DNA from: Chondrus crispus | Taxonomy: Eukaryota > Rhodophyta > Florideophyceae > Gigartinales > Gigartinaceae | DNA: 64,000 nt | Assembly: GCF_000350225.1 (NCBI RefSeq) | Contig: NW_005179250.1 | Span: 186,001 to 250,000 of the forward strand | Direction: 5' to 3' | Made by a program: the position numbers and the translations under genes | Shown: in pieces, positions 52,087 to 63,760 of the stretch | Numbering within the stretch: position 1 is the stretch's first letter | Layout: every line of letters starts with the position of its first letter | Notes under the pieces: model-generated | Told to the model about the DNA's origin: nothing | Databases searched by the model: none | Seen by the model: only the letters and a program-made list of their open reading frames with translations

Positions 52087-52129
52087 TGACATCCTACACG
52101 GTTGACTCTATTACTGTCTGAGCATCCCT

Positions 52130-54440
52130 TTGGTAATCAAATCGACGAGCTGCGGTTATCAGGACTACTTAAAGCCTAGAGGAGACTCTCAAAGTAAATA
52201 TCACGACCCAAGCTTCATCAGTCTTATCTTCAGACTTCGTCCAATTGCCATTTGTGGTAGCATCGCGAGAAAACTGGAGGACGAATTCAAAAAGCTTGTG
52301 AAGTTTCAAGCAAAGAGAGATGAAGATTTCGATCTCTGGTGCACTCGAGTGGAAGCCTATTTGGTTTCTCCTGGTTTGATGGACGTTGTGAGCGATGATT
52401 GCTCTAGCGTTACTGAGGAGAGGGAAACGGTTGTCAAGAAGATGGCAACCGCAAGAAGTATCATTTTCCAGGCACTTGGCGACAAGCCGCTTCGCACTGT
52501 AATGGCTGAGAAGACCAACCCGTTTGTCATGTGGAGGAAGCTGTGTGAGAGGTACGCCACAGCTACGGCGACCACGCGTGTTCAGCTCCAGACCAGGTTA
52601 CATCAGATGAACTACAGTTCGGCAAAGTCAATGTCGGAGTACATTGATGGGATGGAAGGCATTTTTAATCGCTTAGAATCTATGGAATGTCCTGTACAGG
52701 AATCGATGAAAGTGAGAATTCTTCTGGCAAACTTCGGCGATAAGTCGACCTCGTCGTATGGTCCCGTCATCTCGGCGCTCGAGACGCTCTCCGATGATAA
52801 GCTGACATGGGATTCAGCAACAAGTCGCATGCTCCAGGAGAATGATTCGAAACAAAGTCACAGCGTGGAGCAAACTCGCTCTGGGGTTTCGAAGAGATTT
52901 GTCAGTGCTATGAAAGCTAAAGCAAATGTTGTATGCTACAATTGTGGTAAGAAAGGACACTTTGCGAGGGACTGCTATGCTAAGAAGGACCGAGAAGGCC
53001 AAAAGCCTTTCAATTACGCAAAAGTCTGTACCAAGCCGAAGGTGCAATTTGCCATGGCTGGCATTAACGGTGCCGATATGAAGACGATCATCGATTCAGG
53101 CGCTAGTTCACGTATGGTGGGAAGTAAATCACTTCTAAAGGCTCCTTTCACAAGCGTGAAGCGGAAGGTCGTTCTGGGTGACAGTCGGTCCGTGTTTTCG
53201 GAGACATCGGGTGGTACAGTAATCTCGTGTAGCGATGTCAGGGATGGTCCGCGATCCTTTGTGCTGAAAGATGTACTTCTTGTGCCCACCCTTGACACAA
53301 ATCTGCTTTCTTGCGCAGAAATGGACAAGAAGGGACATGAAGTGACATTCAGAGCTGGAAAGTGCCACCTCAAGCCCGCTGGAGAACAAGAGTCGATAGT
53401 AATCGGGAAATTGCGCAGTGGTGTGTATGAGTTGAGGGGAAAGCTCGGCAGTCATGAGGAAAACCGAGCTGCAAGGATCCATAGAGATCCTCCCAGTGAT
53501 GTTCTATGGCACAATCGCATGGGGCATGTAGGAAAGTCTACTGTTCATGCTATGATGAAGCACAGAAGCGTCAAGGACTCAGATTGGATGAATCTGAAGA
53601 CAGGAGCTCGCGATGCGAGTGGTGTCTTGATGGAAAGCAAACGCACTCATCGCTAAAGGAACGAACTCAGAAAGCGACTGAAACTGGAGAAATCATACAC
53701 TCAGATGTATGCGGACCTATGCCGGTAGCCAGCATCAGTAACAAGCGGTATTTCGTGACTTTTATTGACGCATGGTCGGGTTTCAAGATGGTATCTCTCA
53801 TGGTCCGAAAGTCTGAAGTCCTACAAAAGTTGAAGGAGTTCGAAGCCATGTTTGAGAGAAGATTTGACGTTAGCATTAAGAACGTCTACTCTGACAACGG
53901 AGGAGAATACGAGGGCATGCTCCACTACTTTTCATTGAAGGGAATTGGTGTTCGAAGAGCTGCGCCATACACGCCCGAGCAGAACGGAGTAGCGGAGAGA
54001 ACCAACCGCACAGTCATGGATATGGCTCGGTCTATGCTGAGCCATTCAGGACTTTCAGCTCAGTTTTGGGGTGAGGCTGTCACAACGGCAGCCGACATCT
54101 GTAATCACGTTGGAACACGCAAGTGTGGGATGAAGACACCTCTGGAACTTTTGACTGGAAAGAAACCCTATGTGGGACAATTTAGAACATTTGGATGTCA
54201 AGTGATGGTCCATATTCCCAAACAGTTGAGGAATAAATTGGGTAAGAGGAGCAGGGAGGCAGTTTTGCTACGTTGTCTGCCCCATTCTATTTTCCGCGTC
54301 TGGTACACGGATACGCAGACAGTACAGCATGTGCGACATGTAACTGTCAATGAAAATGTTTTCCCAGCGAGGTCTTTGGATGCTGAATGTGAAAATGATG
54401 TACAAAATATGCAGATGGAGGACGACGCTTACAACACAGA
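52130..54440 (+). pseudogene. third Copia element, 5'- and 3'-truncated gag-pol
   Basis: Opposite orientation to the array and clearly diverged from it. No ATG opens the frame; it begins next to LTR 3. Order: gag (KLVKFQAKRDEDFDLW), CCHC knuckle CYNCGKKGHFARDC near 52940, protease IIDSGASS near 53090, GAG-pre-integrase WHNRMGHVGK near 53510, then a frameshift near 53610 into the frame with CEWCLDGKQTHS and integrase FIDAWSGF, YSDNGGEYE and NGVAERTNRT. The homology stops about 54440, and the reverse transcriptase and RNase H are absent. The frame runs on into unrelated sequence up to 54810. The element was probably disrupted by the neighbouring insertions. Confidence 0.85.
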
Positions 54441-54810
54441 TGTTGACGTACTAGAAAAGAACTGCCTTCCTCCAGAACAATACACCAGCTACCCCATTCT
54501 CTCTGACCTAACCCCCAAATTCCTAATTAGGACTCATCTCCCGTCTTCAGGGGTAGCATCTACCATTATCCGTTTCGGTCTCGCACAAGCCACCCTCCTA
54601 GTGGTGGTTGCTGCCGTTGTAGTCTACCGCTACTACGGACACCGCTTCCGCATCGGAACAATACCGGCCCGGAGGGACCCATACCACTACAGTCGAAGAG
54701 TGCCTGAAGAACTTTGGGTTCCCTCTGTGAACCCCACCCCATGGCTGGAACTCCACACGCTTCGTGCGTTTAACTCCTTCCTCCCGAGATCATGCATTCG
54801 CTTTTCGTGA
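54441..54810 (+). other. chimeric tail of the truncated Copia frame
   Basis: In frame with the integrase, about 120 further codons with a strongly hydrophobic stretch (ATLLVVVAAVVVYRYYG) and a Pro/Arg-rich end. It does not resemble Copia. It may be a fortuitous reading of inserted DNA. Confidence 0.35.
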
Positions 54811-54879
54811 ATGTAGCCAAAGATATAGTCTCGATTTGGCTAAATGACTATGGGAAGTTTTCAGATATAGCATATCTTT

Positions 54880-55996
54880 CTCCTTCAGAAGTATACAAAA
54901 GCGTAGAATACACACATTTCGAATGTGGGGAGTGGCATTGCATCTTCAAATTGCCCACGTCCACGTGGTTTAAGCAAGAGAAAGCAATGGAAAGCTCACG
55001 AGTGGAAGTTGCTTGCCCTCTCTACAAGCTTGATCGCCCATCACGGCTGCATTACAGAAGCAGTTCCCCAAGGTTGGAATATTTTTGTGAAGTTGGTCCA
55101 GAGAGTTTGCGAATGGCATCTGGAACCGTTCCTGGTGGACAAGATAGATGTGCTGGCAAAAGCTTTTTACCAACAGTTTGCCGATCACTACCAAGCCCTC
55201 CTGCGTGATCGCATTCGTTTGTGCAAGTACACATATCTTCTGCTGCTACACTTAGGTGATAGAATCAGAAACTGCGGCCCGGTTTCTCTTCTTGGCCAGT
55301 GGTCAATGGAAAACGTGGTCGGAACATTGACTAGGAAATGCAAGGCGAGAACCCAGTTTGCCGAGGCTGTTCGAGAGAAAGTGAAGTACGAAGCTGCGGC
55401 TAGAATATACGGACTCCGAAACGGAATACAAAATTCCACACATGGAAGAAAACCAAGCAGGAGAGGGGACCAGTAAAGTCCACCTTCTCGCTATAAGTTC
55501 CTTGAAAGCCTTGGATAGATATTGCTTTTTGCATCCCTGCCAATCCTTTATCATCAAGAGGTTACAAGACAATGTCTACCTAAACCTTACCATTCTTTTT
55601 GTAAGGTATTACGAAGAAGCTTTGGGCATCTCAGCAGCGGACGCGTTGATAATTTTGAGTAACAATGATTGTGTTAGAGTGTGGGATCGGGTCTTAGATG
55701 AAAAGACACTTGCTCAAGCGCAGGTGATCTACCGGATTGGGAGCAGTGGCAGTAGTTTGAGTGACAAGAAACGAGAAGCATGCCCTTTTTCTGCGTCCTT
55801 CCAAAGAAAACGATCTGACTGTTTAAATGTTTTCTACGCAAAAGCAATCGCCTTCTCGGAGCATGTCATAGGAAACTCGATTCATATGGTCGTTCTGGCG
55901 CGATGGGTGTGCCGAGGACTCATCGAGGGAAGCAAGGACAATTTTACGAAAAAGCAACCAAAGGGACCAAGTCTTTGCTCAGTTTTCCAACGCTAG
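54880..55996 (+). pseudogene. Tnp2/DUF4218-like transposase C-terminal fragment
   Basis: Two overlapping frames (to 55476, then 55442-55996) give a continuous sense: WKAHEWKLLALSTSLI, GCITEAVPQGWNIFVKLVQ, RLCKYTYLLLLHLGDRIRNC, QWSMENVVGTLTRK, then in the second frame KKREACPFSASFQ and a C-terminal part. These blocks match the C-terminal region that follows the Tnp2 core in CACTA-like transposases. No start codon, and a frameshift near 55450. It is not obviously a fragment of the intact Tnp2-like ORF at 1175. Confidence 0.6.
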
Positions 55997-56508
55997 AATC
56001 TGTTAGTTGCATATCGCACCCGATCGGACTTGTTGAATCGGAGAGATCTCGAAGCAGTGGCAGAAGACCACACGAACCTACTCTGTCGACGACATGCGTG
56101 AACCCTTAGGGCTCTTGTAAAAGAGACCATGGCGTCAGGGCATACCTAAAATGGTACTGCAAGGTCTCCAGTAGCACATTCCCACTCTAAACCCTGATAA
56201 CGTATGTTGCTAGCTAGCACAGATCAATTTGTAATAAAGCACATGCACTGTTTCCACCTGCACAATGATTTAGATTCCATCTCTGAGCCATGAAATTGCC
56301 AATAAAAGGCCAATTGTAGATGTGTCGCTACAATTTCGTCTGTGATTGGGGGTCATATCACTTCGGCCCAGGTAACCACTGCTACCGTGTCAAAAGAATG
56401 GGACGCACTTGGGGTATGCTGTAATAGAAACGGCATTACAGAAGTCCCAGGCCGAATGTTTCGAGTTGGGAGATCAAAGGTCGTGGCCTTTCTGTTAGTT
56501 TAGGTAGA
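55997..56508. other. intergenic, no gene seen
   Basis: No feature recognised. Confidence 0.35.
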
Positions 56509-56847
56509 ATGGAGACACTGTCAGTCACCCTTTTACGCAATGCGATGGTCAGCGAACTACAGAGCGAATTGCGAGAGCTGGAGAGAGAGGAGGGGCCAGG
56601 ACGAACATCAGTAAACAATTGTTGCAATTTGCATCTCTTGGCGGCGCTCTCCCGTGCGAGCAGCCGCATCACTCGTCTTCACTCGTCCCGAGCTCCGGAA
56701 GGAACGGCACAGGCTCCAATGCGCCTGGTGCCAGGGACATCAAAGCAAGGACAACTCAATTCACAGGAGTTTTCCGACATTCCGGAATCAAGGAAGACTT
56801 TTACATCATCCTTTGCAGAAGGCAGTGAAAAAACCCGCGCAAGCTGA
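56509..56847 (+). CDS. small hypothetical ORF upstream of gag remnant
   Basis: 112 codons from ATG 56509. An N-terminal Glu/Arg-rich helix (SELQSELRELEREEG) precedes a Ser/Thr/Arg-rich tail. No family. It ends 14 bp before the gag-like ATG, so it might be part of the same old element, or chance. Confidence 0.3.
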   Translation: METLSVTLLRNAMVSELQSELRELEREEGPGRTSVNNCCNLHLLAALSRASSRITRLHSSRAPEGTAQAPMRLVPGTSKQGQLNSQEFSDIPESRKTFTSSFAEGSEKTRAS

Positions 56848-56861
56848 CTAGCAGGTATATC

Positions 56862-58202
56862 ATGCCGCCAACACCGACCAACCTTGACCACCTGACTCAC
56901 GTGCCCGAGGCCCCTTTTTCCGCGTCTCAGGGCCCTTTTCGTAACATTCGACTGAGCAACGCCCATCAAGAAGGCATCTTCAACCTTTTTAATGGGTACG
57001 CCATGCAGTCCCCGGTCGCACGAGGAGAAGACCTTATCGATCAAATTCGCGAAGATCTTGAGCCCCGTGAGCTAGTTGATCCAATGATAACCGTCAATTA
57101 TGAGATCTACAAGAAGATTCGAGTTTTTCTGAATGAGCAAGGTGTTGACACCCCTGACACGGGTGCCTCGGGCGGTCTCATTGTGAATCGCATTCTTCAC
57201 ACCATTTGGAATAGGCAGGAAGACCGCATAGAACGCGAGAAAGCAGTGGCTCAGTTCAAGTCCATCAAAAGGGGAACCTTCGTTCCGAGTTCTCCATCAT
57301 TTTCAAGCCCAGGCTTCCCTGATCAACCATTTTCTACCGCAAGCCCCGCGCAAACAAACACCCCGAATGCCCAAATGACATATTCATCTCCAAACAACGC
57401 CGCAAAGGGGATGAGTATGGCATATTCGTCCAACTGCCAGCGTTTCTGGGGCAAAAATGATGAAGATTGGCTCACAAAGCTCAACAGGTACCAATTCATG
57501 TGAGCTCGGAACAAGGTGACAGGTTCAGATAAGGTGAGTTTTCTTCATTATATGCTTGATGGCGCCGCATTGCAGTTATTCATAAATGAAATTGAGGGAA
57601 AATTGACGAACTATGGAGAGGTAATGAGACGATTTCATGAGAGATACGCCTCTGCAGCAAAGCAAGATTACATCTCTCATCAGTTAAGTGAAATCCATAT
57701 CTCGAATTTCGAGACACAGGACAATTTCAGCGAAGGGGCCGCCTTTCGTGCGATGGTAGATGAGATAGATCGACTCACGCCGATGTCGCACCCAGAGGAC
57801 AGGACCGACAGAGCAAAGACACTTCACCTTCAGCAAGCCGTCCTCGGCAAGGACTGGGCTCGTACCGTACTGTCCAATGGGACGGCAAATGAATTAAGGT
57901 ATCATAACCTAATCGAACGTCTTGAATATTCTTTACAACAATCGGCTAAGCACCTTTCCGCACCTTCCCGCGCCCCTCACTACAACAGCAACCAGATCCG
58001 AAGTACCAGGTGGAAAGCCACAAACTTTGCCGGTCAGGCGAGATACGGCAGAGAACCAAGGAGTAACGCGTCGATCGTCCCCAAACAATTCAACCGTGAC
58101 GGTCGTGTCTACACCAAAGAAAATTGGCCTCGGAGATATAATCGTAAGCATTTGCTCACCTGTCATAACTGCGGGAAGACTGGGAACAGGGGTTTCCGGT
58201 AG
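56862..58202 (+). pseudogene. LTR-retrotransposon gag, broken (Gypsy-like)
   Basis: ATG 56862, then a single frame interrupted by a TGA at 57501-57503. The part before it has a helical N-terminus and QRFWGKNDEDWLTKLNRY. The part after it (HYMLDGAALQLFIN, EVMRRFHERYAS, DYISHQLSEI) follows the retrotransposon gag pattern. The end reads CHNCGKTGNRGFR and stops, so the CCHC knuckle has lost its His (Asn instead) and last Cys. No protease or polymerase follows, and no LTRs were found. A decayed Ty3/Gypsy-type gag is most likely; other gag types are possible. Confidence 0.6.
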
Positions 58203-58673
58203 ATCGGTTTCTAGTGCAAAGATCGTTCTTTTCTTTAGTTATGTTATAAGCCCACTAAAACGTTACAAAACTATTCCGCAGTCGTTGAAGACACTAGACA
58301 ATAAGTAATGGGAGCTCCTTAGGGGTTCTGCAAGTATCTTAGCGTCTTCTGCTTGCATTTTGACCCTGGGAGGTCTCTTGGTGCTCTTGTAGCCCTCCCC
58401 GTGACTGTCACGCCATCACGGTACCCGATAAATATTTTATATATTCGTTGGTCTCAAGCTCAGGAACTTGCACTTGGAGTCCGTGACGAAGAGTACCACC
58501 CCAGCTCGGAGCCTCACTCAATCCGCCACGCCTCCCACACACCCGCCGGTCATTGTTCGCCGTTGCCATCAGATTCCCCCCGCGACGTTGACTCCCGCGC
58601 ACGTCACCTTGCCTCTATGCAACCGCCAGCACACCCCCTTTTTGCCGGCCTCCTGCGAGTCCACGGGCCACAA
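58203..58673. other. intergenic, no gene seen
   Basis: No feature recognised. GC rises from about 58450. Confidence 0.35.
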
Positions 58674-60066
58674 TTAGCCGGCACCATCACCGATGTACAA
58701 CCCGTTTCCGTCGCCCGCCAAGCTGTACGCCATCTTAGAATTGCGCTGCCCATGCCATCCCTCTGAGTTCATTTTGAGCACCTCCTCCCCACCTCTGACG
58801 CCCTCGTTCCGCTTCTCCTGCTGTGCGGCGATCGCGACCAGCTCCAGCGCGAGCCATTGCACGACACTGTCTGCCGCGCAACTGTACACCTCGTCCCTTG
58901 TGGGCACGAACGCAAAGGTGGTGAGGTTGCAGTAGTGCACGTAGGCGGCGCTGCGGCCGGCAGCACGCGTGCAGAGAGTCGCCGAGGCGGACGTCGCTGA
59001 CGCCTCACAAGCCCATGATGCCGGCCTTGTTTCCCGTGCCGATGTGGGTGCCGGCCCGGTGCCACTCGGCGGCCGTGATCCGCTTCTGGTGGACGTGGCG
59101 TACGCAGCGCGCGACACGGGCGTCGAACTGGCGGCCGCGCAGCGCGACGCTATGTGCATGAAGTTCATTCCTATCACTCCTTTTCGCTTCTTCTATCTCG
59201 AACTTGCCTTCTCTTATTGATTCAGAGAATGCTTTACTTCCTCTATCTTGGCATCAAGCTGCTTCTCTGTCGCATGCTGTGCACACCCAGAGTTTTAACA
59301 ATCACTGTCGTCAGAGTTTTACATCATTAATTCGCTGGGGTGTCCAAGGAGGAGCTCCAGAAGCTCCTCTTTGGACACTCCAGCGACTTCCAGCTGATCT
59401 TGAAGAACTTCTCCTCATTCCTCACAACCAGCACATCGCTCCCCACGCCCCCATTCCTAAGCATCATCTGGATTTCCTTCTCACGCTCCTCAAACATCTT
59501 GAAGCCCTCCTCAACAGCGCTCATATTCCTCCTATCCGTCTCTGCGGTTCCCTTCGCAAAGTTGAACACCTCCTTCTCGCAATTCTTGCCAACTACCCGC
59601 GCGCACTTGGCGCTGACCTTCTGCGACGCGATCTTATACGCCTGCTCGCGTTCCAGCTTGCCTCTGACAAGCTCGTGCAGCGGCAGGGCCAGGGCCTTCT
59701 CCCGCCCTCAATCATGCGCGGGAGCTTCTTCCTGAGCTGCGCTAGCCCCGTCATGCGGTCCCCATCCCTCGCCACCGCGTCCCCGCCGCCCGGCACATGC
59801 AGCATGTGCTCCATCATGTCGCCCTGTCCTGCCCTTCGCGGTGCAGCACGGGCAGCGGCCTCTCCTCGCCCGCCGACACCACTTGGCACGCCAGCCGTTG
59901 CACTGCGCGAGAGCATTGCCCAATGGGACGTGCCGTGGGCAAGGGGTGGCGGCGTCGGCAGGGCGTTGCTCCCCTGCCGAAGATTTTTCCAGCCTTCTCT
60001 CGGCAGCATTGCTGTAGGGCTTATTCTCGATAGATTCCAGCGAAGGCTGCAGATTGGTCTTGACAT
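58674..60066 (-). pseudogene. GC-rich broken gene(s) of unknown family
   Basis: On the minus strand several frames read as real protein but do not join. From about 59820 DRMTGLAQLRKKLPRMIEGG stops making sense, and a frame one base away continues LPLHELVRGKLEREQAYK, KVSAKCARVVGKNCEKEVF and EEGFKMFEEREKEIQMM, ending at 59327 over a hairpin. Farther on RQFDARVARCVRHVHQKR...HIGTGNKAGIMGL ends in a TGA, and another frame (VPTRDEVYSCAADSVVQWL...) runs to 58674. I do not recognise the protein. The base composition is clearly richer in GC than the neighbourhood, which may mean an older host gene or transferred DNA. Short introns instead of frameshifts cannot be excluded. Confidence 0.35.
59333..59385. 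repeat. 24-bp-arm hairpin at a coding 3' end
   Basis: Arms 59333-59356 and 59362-59385 with two mismatches and a 5-nt loop (ccaga). It overlaps the last codons of the helical minus-strand frame ending at 59327. Confidence 0.9.
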
Positions 60067-60187
60067 TAGGCGCGAAAGCCTGGTATGCCCCGGACCTTAG
60101 TCAGCCACTACGCGGGGCGCATGCTTCTGCTGCTTGTCGTAGCAGTATTCCACGGCGGTCCGCATTCGGACTTCGGCGTCGGTTCCC

Positions 60188-62509
60188 ATGCCACGCTCCA
60201 GCTCTGATTCAGAGTCCCAACGCGGTTCTGTGCGGCGCGGAAGAAGCTCTCGCAATCGCAATGCAATCAGCAAGTCAAAGTCCTCTGCTGCAATGAGGCG
60301 TAATGCGCTTGCGAATGAAGCGGGGACGTACAAACCACCGGTGGAGTGCTGCGCACAGCGATGTGGCCAGATCATTCCATTTCAGCAGTCGAGGGGCCTC
60401 CGTCGTTCCTTTTGCGCCGGCAAAACTCAAGTTCACCGGAAACGACTTCTCATCGGACTCGTGGCCGATCGAAATGCGCTTGACGACCGAGATTCTGATA
60501 GTGGATCGAGCAGCAAGAACAAGCCTGTTTTTCAGTACCATGGGATCGTAGTCTGTCGTTCATACATGCGCAGTGTAACAACAGCGTCGCCGGACTTACT
60601 TAATAGTGTGCTTGGTACTCCGCATGCGCCGTCTTCACCGTATGCCAATAGGCGGGCAAGATCTTTGGATGGCAGCAAGCACACCCTTGTTGCTGCGTAT
60701 CTTCTCGGAGTGAAATCTAGAGACGCTGACCACAGTCCGGAGCGCGATGTTTTCCATCTCCCACAACGCAACAAAATAGAGGTGTGGGAAGACTACTGTG
60801 AACAGGAGAGGGCGCTTGGTCGCCTCCCATGCGGTTACACGCACTTCGTGCGGACCTGGAAGGAGGTTGCACCTGAGATCAAGACGAGACGACTGCACGG
60901 GTTTGCTAGGTGTGATACATGCGTCGAGTTTGACGAAGATTTGGATGGACCTCTGACCGCGGAGCAAAGAGAGGATACGCTGCGGAGACGGTCCGAGCAT
61001 ATCCAGTTCGTACGTGCAAGTCGTGCCATGTACTACGCGACAAGAGACGAAGCGCAGCTCCGCCCTGACAGGACGATTTCCTTGATTGTAGACGGCGCTG
61101 ATCAAGTGAAGTACGCATTGCCACACTTTGCGAGCAAATCGAAGGCTTCTTCAATTGGGCTGGGTATTCCCATACACCTCATTGGTGTACTGAACCACGG
61201 AGGGAAGTCAGCTGGTGCCGGAGCATTTTTGTTCACTGCGGAGGACTACAATCTAACTGGATCCAACCTTGTAGTCGAGGTGATTCACAGAGTTATTACG
61301 TCCGAGAGTAACCGATTACAAGCCTTGGATCTCATATTACCGCCCGTGCTCTTTGTTCAACTCGACAACTGCACTCGCGAGAACAAAAACTCGTTCACTC
61401 ATGGGTATTTTGAGCTGCTTGTCGTTCGAGGAGTATTCAAAAAAGTGGTGGCACGTTATCTGCCTAAAGGTCACACTCATGAGGACATTGATCAGATGTT
61501 TTCTAGGACTGGGGCAGGCATCCGTGATAAGAACATATGCACTATTCCTGAATTACATGCCGCGCTTGGGGAGAGCTTCACTCCGCAGCCGATCATATCA
61601 CATATTGACTCAACTATCAACACGAAAGCTCTGTTCGAGGTTAATAGGCTTCTTCGACCGTCCTCAGAGCTCAGTGGATTTACTGTGTACCACGAGTTCT
61701 CATTCACAGTTGACGCAGCAGGTGCCTCTACGTGTGAGGTCAAGCTTTGGCCAATTTCGCAGAGTTCCGTGTCTCTACTGTCTTCTGGGCTGCCGGGGGG
61801 GTTTCTGCGCCCAGGCTTAAGTTTGGACCTACGAAAAATGACAATTCCTCCTCTTGTACGCAAGAAGAGCACTACAGAAGACGCGCACAGGATGAAGCGA
61901 CGCATTCAGGCAGTTGAACGTCGGATCGGTTCCCAGGCCAGCATGGAAGCTCTTAGAACTCTCATCGCAAGACTGACACTTGGTGGCGAAGTTCCATGCC
62001 CGTGGAACCTAAGCACTTGTCCAGAGATGAACGGGCATTACACACGCGATGCAGTATACATGAGAGAACGGCTGCCTGATGGGCGATGCGAAGAGTCGCT
62101 CTCGCCAGGCTCTGAAGATGAGGAGCCTGACTTCGACATGGATGAGATACCGATCGCGGGCGTGGAGTACAATGTGGGAGATCTTGTTGTGGTCCGACCG
62201 CACGTCACCCAGCTCAAGTTCGGGAGATTCTGGATTGGAGCGATAGTGAAGCGGAAAAAGACCAATCCTGTTCCTGGGCAAGAGCAACGCATCGCGGTGT
62301 TGTGGGTCCAATGGATGGAACCCGAAAATGGAGTCGCAGAGCTGACAGCTAAATTTTGCCCTGCGGTTGGCGATGCTGACGAAATCTATGTCGATTCCGT
62401 TCTCTGCAAATTTCCTAAGCTTCTCCGGAGCGGGCAGCTCCCAGTGAAAGTACAAAAAGAAATATGGAGGACGTTAGTCACGTGTGAATCTCGAGATGCT
62501 GGTGGCTAG
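60188..62509 (+). CDS. DUF7869-type transposase-like protein
   Basis: Intact 773-codon frame from ATG 60188. The N-terminus is Ser/Arg-rich. Cys pairs are at about residues 54-59 and CDTC near 241. The central part has the DUF7869 pattern: LIVDGADQVKYALP near 302, VQLDNCTRENKN near 391 and LPKGHTHEDIDQMFSR near 427-442. The spaced Asp residues in these blocks look like an RNase-H-fold transposase or integrase core; that role is inferred, since the family is annotated only as unknown function. Near residues 657-710 is a VGDLVVVRPHV...WVQWM stretch resembling a BAH or chromo-barrel fold. No stop or frameshift. No terminal repeats located. It may be a live element gene or a domesticated one. Confidence 0.65.
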   Translation: MPRSSSDSESQRGSVRRGRSSRNRNAISKSKSSAAMRRNALANEAGTYKPPVECCAQRCGQIIPFQQSRGLRRSFCAGKTQVHRKRLLIGLVADRNALDDRDSDSGSSSKNKPVFQYHGIVVCRSYMRSVTTASPDLLNSVLGTPHAPSSPYANRRARSLDGSKHTLVAAYLLGVKSRDADHSPERDVFHLPQRNKIEVWEDYCEQERALGRLPCGYTHFVRTWKEVAPEIKTRRLHGFARCDTCVEFDEDLDGPLTAEQREDTLRRRSEHIQFVRASRAMYYATRDEAQLRPDRTISLIVDGADQVKYALPHFASKSKASSIGLGIPIHLIGVLNHGGKSAGAGAFLFTAEDYNLTGSNLVVEVIHRVITSESNRLQALDLILPPVLFVQLDNCTRENKNSFTHGYFELLVVRGVFKKVVARYLPKGHTHEDIDQMFSRTGAGIRDKNICTIPELHAALGESFTPQPIISHIDSTINTKALFEVNRLLRPSSELSGFTVYHEFSFTVDAAGASTCEVKLWPISQSSVSLLSSGLPGGFLRPGLSLDLRKMTIPPLVRKKSTTEDAHRMKRRIQAVERRIGSQASMEALRTLIARLTLGGEVPCPWNLSTCPEMNGHYTRDAVYMRERLPDGRCEESLSPGSEDEEPDFDMDEIPIAGVEYNVGDLVVVRPHVTQLKFGRFWIGAIVKRKKTNPVPGQEQRIAVLWVQWMEPENGVAELTAKFCPAVGDADEIYVDSVLCKFPKLLRSGQLPVKVQKEIWRTLVTCESRDAGG

Positions 62510-63760
62510 ATCAGCAAGCGAGGATAGAAAGTATTCGGCAGCGCGCTCATGGATTAAAAATGACGGACCGAGGCTTTCGCGGAGATTTAGTGCAGTTTAT
62601 GAATATTCAGACTCTGCACACGGCGTTATAACGACGTCGATGGCGGTTTTTTGATTTGCGGATGATAGTTACAACGGTTTGTGGGAGGAAGAGACGGATT
62701 TCTATGACGAAAATGGTGCCCGGAGCTCCGAAGTTGACTATGAGTTGGAGAGAAATAAAAAGGGAGATTTCATGTCGTTATCTTCAAATCCAGTTCCATG
62801 TTGTTGTTATATGCACACCTCGCTCAGCACATTAGTCCTGCTTGAACTGTCTCCATGCGTCGACATCTGTCAGTTCACGGCAAACTATAAACGGGTGACA
62901 GAGATGTTGTATATCCCCAGCAATCGCATACAAACTTCCCGTGAGAGGGAACGAACAAATACCCCTATGAATAATACATGGAATCCTGCTTAGGTAGGCC
63001 ATATCAGTCCTCATCTTCAAACGGAGATGTCGGGAGATCGATCAAGTGCAGCAACGCACGTCAGGATCGCGGCGCAGAATGGAGGAAGGCGAGGCGGAAA
63101 AACTGGTCGCCAAGCTCAAGCGAATGTGTGGGTGCTCGGGGACGCCGTCACCGGCAAATCACGCATTGGAAGGCGACCCGGGAATGAGGATAGCGGCGGA
63201 AACGCACCAAGTGCGGAGACGGGGACGGAAGGCTTGGAAATTGAATATCAAAAGTAAAGAGGGGCTAGGAAGGGGGAAGGGTGAAAGATTAAATATATGG
63301 CTCCCAATGTTCTGTGTACAATGCTCCACTCCAACTTTCTCGAACTCAACTTTCACACTTTTTGGCTCGCGAGGATCCCTCCCAGATGCATGAGCCCAAT
63401 CCTGTCCACTGTTTACATTTCTTCGCTCGGAATCCACGCTGCCGTTGTTTCGATTGACGAAGACTGAACCCACTGTCAGCAAGCACCCGATAATGTTTAT
63501 TCAGGTCATAAGAGGTCCAAATATATTTGTTGGCAGAAGGAAATCGTAAAACTTCGGAAAAAACACTGTCATAACTCTCAGATCGCTGTAAGTAAGGGTA
63601 TGATATCCCGAAATGTCGATATTCTTTGCCTTGGCTAATATTTTTGCCTCTTCCAAACACCGAGTATCGTTTATTCGTTCTTTGCTGACAGTGTTATGGG
63701 GATAGGGATATGAGCTGATGAACACGTCAACTTCTCTACGTGGCGACGGTCACGTGGTGA
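62510..63760. other. intergenic, no gene seen
   Basis: Small frames on both strands without recognisable features. Confidence 0.4.
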
